Assembly (NCBI RefSeq): GCF_017165765.1
Contig: NZ_JAFGZD010000001.1
Span: forward strand, 1-64,000
Source of the DNA: Pseudomonas capsici
GTDB lineage: Bacteria; Pseudomonadota; Gammaproteobacteria; Pseudomonadales; Pseudomonadaceae
DNA: 64,000 nt
Direction of reading: 5' to 3'
Position 1 is the first letter of the stretch. Each line of letters begins with the position of its first letter. Under the pieces are notes generated by a model. That model had not been told where the DNA came from. It searched no databases and saw only the letters and a list, made by a program, of their open reading frames with translations. Shown one piece after another: positions 60,028 to 64,000 of this stretch. The translations under genes and the position numbers were made by a program.

Positions 60028-60123
60028 GTGCTATCAAAACGGCATGGATGTATAGGGGGGAAGTGAAAGGCAGGGGATTCAAGCGGCAAGCAACAAGTGT
60101 AAGGGATGGGATACAAATGGGGA

Positions 60124-62079
60124 TCAGGCTTTTTTCGTTGCTCTTGTGGGACGTTTGGCCTTCGTTGTTGCACCGGCAGCCTTGCGTGTACCGGTCTTGC
60201 GTTTTTTCTTCCAGGGCGCTGCGCCACCGACCGGGCTGGCGGGGCCGCTGATGGTCATGCGCAGGCCGACGCAACGGCTGACCTGCTTGCTCATCCAGGC
60301 AGCCTGTTTGGCGACGAATTCTTCCAGGCTCATTTCACCGCTTTGCACCATATCCAGCGCCTGTTCCCAGATGGCGGTGGTACCGGGGTCGGCGATGGCG
60401 CGCGGTACTGCATCGATCAGGCTGAATGCTGCGGCAGTGGCGCACAATGCCTTGCCCTGTTTTGTCAGGTAACCCCGATCGAGCAGGCCCTGAATGATAC
60501 CGGCGCGGGTAGCTTCGGTGCCGATACCGGTGGTGTCCTTGAGTTTCTGCTTGAGCAGCGGGTCTTCCACCAGTCTGGCGACATTCTTCATGGCCTTGAT
60601 CAGGTCGCCTTCGGTAAAAGGTTTGGGCGGCTGGGTCCAGAGGTCCTTGAGGATGACATCGCTCACCGCACAATCGCAGCCCTGAAACAGTGCCGGCAGG
60701 TTTTGCGGGGTCGGGGCTTCGCGACCTTTGGTCGGAGCCAGGGCCTCGGGCATGGCGCGTTTCCAGCCCGGCTCGATGACCTGTTTGCCGATGGTCCGCA
60801 AGGCATGCCCGGCGCAGTCGAAGTCGGCCTGGGTCCGGTCGAATTCGTGATTGGGCAGGAATTGCGCCAGATAGCGTGCCCGGATCAGGGTGTAGACCGC
60901 TCGCGGCTTGCCGCTCAGGCGCTCGATGCCGCGGGCGGCAGCGGTGGGGATGATGCCGTGGTGAGCGCTGACCTTTGCGTCGTTCCAGGCCCTTGAGCGG
61001 CGTTGCGGGTCCAGATGCCTGAGCAGTTCGCTCAGCGCAGGATCCGATTTGCCCAGTGCGGCGATGATGGCCGCCGCTTCGCCATGCTGGCTCATGGGCA
61101 GGTAACCGCAATCGCTGCGCGGGTAGGTGATGACCTTGTGGGTTTCATACAGTGCCTGGGCGATATCCAGGGTTTCCTGAGCGCCAAGGCCGAGCTTTTT
61201 CGAGCAGATTTCCTGCAGGGTGCCCAGGTCGAAGGGCAGGGGTGCAGCCTCGCGAATCCGTTCGGTGCGAAGTTTGATGACCCTGGCGCTGGCGGCGTTG
61301 CGAATCTCCTGCGCGGCCTGCTGCGCCAGCGGCTGGTTCAGGCAGCGGTCTTGATCGTCACAGACATCCGAAGGCGCTCGCCACTGGGCAATGAAGGCCT
61401 GATCGTCATGCAGCAGTTTTACGTCGATGGCCCAATAGGGCACCGGTACGAAGTCGGCGATGCTGCGGTCGCGATCCACCACCAGTCGCAGGGTCGGTGT
61501 CTGCACACGACCCACCGGCAGCACGCCCTGATAACCGGACTGGCGACCGAGCAGAGTGAACAGACGGCTCATGTTCATGCCGATCAGCCAGTCGGCGCGG
61601 GAGCGACCCAGTGCCGAATGATAGAGGCTGAAGGTATCGGCACCGGGCTTGAGGGAAGCCAGGGCCTTGCGGATCGAGGCGTCGTCCAGTGCCGACAGCC
61701 ACAAGCGCTGGATCGGCCCACGATAGCGGCAATGTTCTACCAGTTCGCGGGCAATCATCTCGCCTTCGCGGTCGGCGTCGGTGGCGATGATCAGTTCGCG
61801 GGCTTCGCCCAGCAGGCGTTTCACGGCCTTGAACTGGCTGGCGGTGCGGGGTTTGACCAGCATTTTCCATTGCTGGGGAACAATCGGCAGGTCTTCCAGC
61901 ACCCAGCGTTTGTAGCGGGCGTCGTAGGCATCCGGTGGCGCGGTTTCCAGCAGGTGGCCGATGCACCAGGTTACGGTGGCATTGGGGCCTGTCCAGCAGC
62001 CATCCCCACGCCGGGTCGCGCCGAGGACGGCGGCGATATCTTTGGCCTGTGAGGGTTTTTCGCAGAGAAACAGCCGCAT
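60124..62079 (-). CDS. topB: DNA topoisomerase III
   Basis: A 651-residue type IA topoisomerase that decatenates DNA by single-strand passage. Start at ATG 62079, giving the family N-terminus MRLFLCEKPSQAKDIAAVLG. The TOPRIM motif is ATDADREGEMIAREL (D101, D103), and the active-site Tyr is in VITYPRSDCGYLP (~residue 320). The C-terminus is a basic Lys/Arg/Ala tail (KKKRKTGTRKAAGATT). A LexA-like dyad lies 66-95 bases upstream, suggesting DNA-damage control. Confidence 0.93.
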   Translation of the reverse strand: MRLFLCEKPSQAKDIAAVLGATRRGDGCWTGPNATVTWCIGHLLETAPPDAYDARYKRWVLEDLPIVPQQWKMLVKPRTASQFKAVKRLLGEARELIIATDADREGEMIARELVEHCRYRGPIQRLWLSALDDASIRKALASLKPGADTFSLYHSALGRSRADWLIGMNMSRLFTLLGRQSGYQGVLPVGRVQTPTLRLVVDRDRSIADFVPVPYWAIDVKLLHDDQAFIAQWRAPSDVCDDQDRCLNQPLAQQAAQEIRNAASARVIKLRTERIREAAPLPFDLGTLQEICSKKLGLGAQETLDIAQALYETHKVITYPRSDCGYLPMSQHGEAAAIIAALGKSDPALSELLRHLDPQRRSRAWNDAKVSAHHGIIPTAAARGIERLSGKPRAVYTLIRARYLAQFLPNHEFDRTQADFDCAGHALRTIGKQVIEPGWKRAMPEALAPTKGREAPTPQNLPALFQGCDCAVSDVILKDLWTQPPKPFTEGDLIKAMKNVARLVEDPLLKQKLKDTTGIGTEATRAGIIQGLLDRGYLTKQGKALCATAAAFSLIDAVPRAIADPGTTAIWEQALDMVQSGEMSLEEFVAKQAAWMSKQVSRCVGLRMTISGPASPVGGAAPWKKKRKTGTRKAAGATTKAKRPTRATKKA

Positions 62080-62144
62080 AACCACCGCTTGCATTGACGG
62101 GTCTTGAAGGCTGTAAGGATGAACACTGAACGCGTCGGGGGCAA

Positions 62145-62174
62145 GGTTTATCTGTATGGATATACAGATAAACC
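62145..62174. promoter_or_regulatory. LexA-like SOS box within a 30-base perfect dyad
   Basis: GGTTTATCTGTAT-GGAT-ATACAGATAAACC: 13-base arms match perfectly. The centre CTGTATGGATATACAG (62152-62167) fits CTGT-N8-ACAG, the gamma-proteobacterial LexA site. It lies between the end of nirD and the start of topB; no T-run follows on the minus strand, which argues against a terminator. Confidence 0.6.
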
Positions 62175-62198
62175 CTGTAGGATTTGCCCAAAGGCAGT

Positions 62199-62585
62199 TT
62201 AAACCGCGATTTCCACCTGCTCGCCGTTCAGGCGCACCGGCCAGACTTCGAGCTGTTGTTCCGGGTATTCCACGCAGGTGCCGTCGTGCAGACGGAAGTG
62301 CTGTTTGTACAACGGAGAGGCAATGACCAGTTCTCCGCCAATCTGCCCTATGAGGCCGCGCCCGATGACATTGGCGCCGGATTTGGGGTCGCGGTTCTCG
62401 ATGGCATAGAGCTTTTCGCCCTCGGCGGTTTCAGGCAGATAGAACAGCGCGACCTGTGCGCCGTCGAGCCAGGCCACTACGCCCGAGTTGGCTACCAGAT
62501 CCCGGCGCGAGCACAGGGGCTGCCACTGGATGTGTGGAATTGGTGCGGATATCTTCTCGGCATAGGCCGCGTTGGACTGGCTCAT
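62199..62585 (-). CDS. nirD: Assimilatory nitrite reductase small subunit (NirD)
   Basis: A 128-residue Rieske-fold subunit of NADH-dependent nitrite reductase. It contains LYAIENRDPKSGANVIGRG and SPLYKQHFRLHDGTC as in NirD proteins; the full Cys/His ligand set of Rieske iron-sulfur proteins is not present, normal for NirD. It overlaps nirB (TGATG) and so is translated together with it. The enzyme reduces nitrite to ammonium in the cytoplasm and completes assimilation of nitrate taken up by the nrt system at the other end of the window (a nitrate reductase is expected outside it). Confidence 0.9.
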   Translation of the reverse strand: MSQSNAAYAEKISAPIPHIQWQPLCSRRDLVANSGVVAWLDGAQVALFYLPETAEGEKLYAIENRDPKSGANVIGRGLIGQIGGELVIASPLYKQHFRLHDGTCVEYPEQQLEVWPVRLNGEQVEIAV

Positions 62586-64000
62586 CAGACCACCTCCTTG
62601 AAAGGAATAAGGGCGATTTCTTCAGGTTTTGCCGGGCGGCGTTGCTCGCGTTCCTTGACGAAATGGACGTCCGGATCGCTGCGCTTGTCGTTGACGAAGG
62701 TGCGGAAACGCTTGAGTTTTTCCGGGTCCTTGAGGGCATTGGCCCATTCGCATTCATAGCGGTCGACCACCAGTTGCATCTGGGCTTCCAGCTCATCGGC
62801 CAGTCCCAGGCTGTCATCGATGATCACGGCCTTGAGGTAGTCCAGGCCGCCTTCCAGTGACTCGCGCCAGACCGAGGTGCGCTGCAGCTTGTCGGCGGTA
62901 CGGATGTACAGCATCAGGAAGCGGTCGATGTAACGGATCAGGGTTTCGTCATCCAGATCGGTGGCGAACAGTTCCGCATGGCGCGGGCGCATGCCGCCGT
63001 TGCCGCTGACATAGAGGTTCCAGCCGTTTTCGGTGGCGATGACCCCAACGTCCTTGCTTTGTGCTTCCGCGCATTCACGGGTGCAGCCGGAAACGGCGAA
63101 CTTGAGTTTGTGCGGCGAGCGCAGGCCCTTGTAGCGGTCTTCGATGCGCAAGGCCATGGCTACGCTGTCCTGCACGCCATAACGACACCAGGTACTGCCC
63201 ACGCAGGATTTCACGGTGCGGGTCGATTTGCCGTAGGCATGACCGGTTTCGAAGCCGGCGTCGATCAGTTCGCTCCAGATATCCGGCAGTTCGTGCAATT
63301 GTGCGCCGAACAGGTCGATACGCTGGCCGCCGGTGATCTTGGTGTACAGGTCGTATTTCTTGGCCACGGCACCGATGGCAATCAGGCCATCCGGTGTGAT
63401 TTCTCCACCGGGAATGCGCGGGACCACCGAGTAGGTGCCGTTTTTCTGCATGTTGGCCATGAAGGTGTCGTTGGTGTCCTGCAGCGGCACCAGCGAAGGT
63501 TCGGTGATCTGCCGGTTCCAGCAGGACGCGAGGATCGAGCCTACAGCCGGTTTGCAGATATCGCAGCCATGGGCACCCTTGCCGTGGCGGCTCAGCAGTT
63601 CTTCGAAGGTTTCGATGCCTTCAACGCGAACCATCGAATACAGCTCCTGACGGGTGTAGGCAAAGTGTTCGCACAGACTCTTGTCGACGCTGACGCCGCG
63701 AGCGATCAGTTCATGTTCGAACACTTGCTTGAGCAGGGCCGCGCAGCCGCCACAGCCCGTGCAGGCCTTGGTCTGGGTCTTGATACCGGCAAGATCGGTG
63801 CATCCTGCATCGATGGCCGAGCAGATCGAGCCCTTGCTGACGTTGTGGCAGGAGCAGATGGTCGCCGTGGCGGGCAGGGCATCGGCACCTAAAGTCGGTG
63901 CGCCTTCGCCACGAGGCAGAATCAGGCTCGATGGGTCGGCGGGCAGGGGAATGCCGTTCTGGGCATATTGCAGCAGGGTGTCGTAATAGCTGTTGTCGCC
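62585..64000 (-). CDS. nirB: Assimilatory nitrite reductase large subunit (NirB), 5' part outside window
   Basis: The C-terminal 471 residues, open to the window edge; the FAD/NAD(P)H-binding N-terminal half lies beyond 64000. Visible are the BFD-type [2Fe-2S] region (ICSCHNVSKGSICSAI with ACTGCGGC), the nitrite/sulfite reductase ferredoxin-like half (GTYSVVPRIPGGEITPDGLI) and the siroheme/[4Fe-4S] ligand motifs SCVGSTWC (C-x5-C) and GCTREC (C-x3-C). The internal ATG at 63724 is not the start. It reduces nitrite to ammonium with NirD. Confidence 0.93.
   Translation of the reverse strand, partial: GDNSYYDTLLQYAQNGIPLPADPSSLILPRGEGAPTLGADALPATATICSCHNVSKGSICSAIDAGCTDLAGIKTQTKACTGCGGCAALLKQVFEHELIARGVSVDKSLCEHFAYTRQELYSMVRVEGIETFEELLSRHGKGAHGCDICKPAVGSILASCWNRQITEPSLVPLQDTNDTFMANMQKNGTYSVVPRIPGGEITPDGLIAIGAVAKKYDLYTKITGGQRIDLFGAQLHELPDIWSELIDAGFETGHAYGKSTRTVKSCVGSTWCRYGVQDSVAMALRIEDRYKGLRSPHKLKFAVSGCTRECAEAQSKDVGVIATENGWNLYVSGNGGMRPRHAELFATDLDDETLIRYIDRFLMLYIRTADKLQRTSVWRESLEGGLDYLKAVIIDDSLGLADELEAQMQLVVDRYECEWANALKDPEKLKRFRTFVNDKRSDPDVHFVKEREQRRPAKPEEIALIPFKEVV

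Noticed and set aside
60006..60132. Fur-controlled small RNA (PrrF-like) downstream of the Fur box on the plus strand
   Set aside because: A T-run at 60127-60132 exists, but no hairpin precedes it and no PrrF-like core is visible; the run is also inside the end of topB.
62145..62174. Dyad as intrinsic terminator of nirBD
   Set aside because: No T-run follows on the minus strand, and the centre is a full LexA-type CTGT-N8-ACAG motif.

Overview
The window is a stretch of a Pseudomonas chromosome. Evidence: GC-rich codon use, REP-type palindromes between genes, a NirBD/Nrt nitrate assimilation set, an Flp-Tad pilus locus with CpaD, and Fur-, Zur- and sigma-54-like sites. A plant- or soil-associated lineage (syringae/viridiflava/fluorescens-like) is likely, but species cannot be fixed from sequence alone. 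There are no rRNA, tRNA or CRISPR features that I can see. Coding density is high and no gene-free gap reaches 300 bp.

Layout. 1-480: remnant of an IS3-family element next to a REP doublet. 560-5210: a NasR-type nitrate-sensing antiterminator (NIT+ANTAR), then a leader with a sigma-54 promoter, an ANTAR-type hairpin and an intrinsic terminator, then a nitrate ABC importer (NrtABC type). 5250-15850 (minus strand): a peptide/opine-type ABC importer followed in one overlapping operon by two M20 metallopeptidases, an amidase and an AEC-family carrier, with a divergent LysR regulator at 16031. 17000-22800: probable zinc-starvation genes (folE2, gamma-carbonic-anhydrase-like protein, membrane acyltransferase-like protein, DUF4198 protein, TonB receptor); folE2 and the receptor share a Zur-like box. 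22900-26900: a tandem-domain amino-acid racemase with a DAACS symporter and divergent LysR regulator.

26884-33101 (minus) holds four overlapping genes forming a MoxR ATPase / vWA / beta-propeller ternary system (bpX type), a predicted NTP-dependent conflict system. 33238-59921 (minus) is a surface-structure island: heme oxygenase; a five-gene operon for a giant LEPR-motif protein and an unusual export machine (TolC-like protein, HlyD, GAF-HlyD, and a PqqD-like/M50-protease/HlyD fusion) with no ABC ATPase; the complete Flp-Tad pilus locus; and an OmpR-family two-component system. Four TTAAG-N5-TTAA(G/T) boxes lie upstream of the response regulator, flp, tadG and the heme oxygenase, and a strong Fur box precedes the response regulator. 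I infer one iron/heme-connected regulon for pilus, LEPR protein and heme degradation. 60124-64000 (minus): topoisomerase III behind a LexA-like 30-bp dyad, then nirD and the 3' part of nirB, which runs off the window; together with nrt at the other end this completes nitrite reduction.
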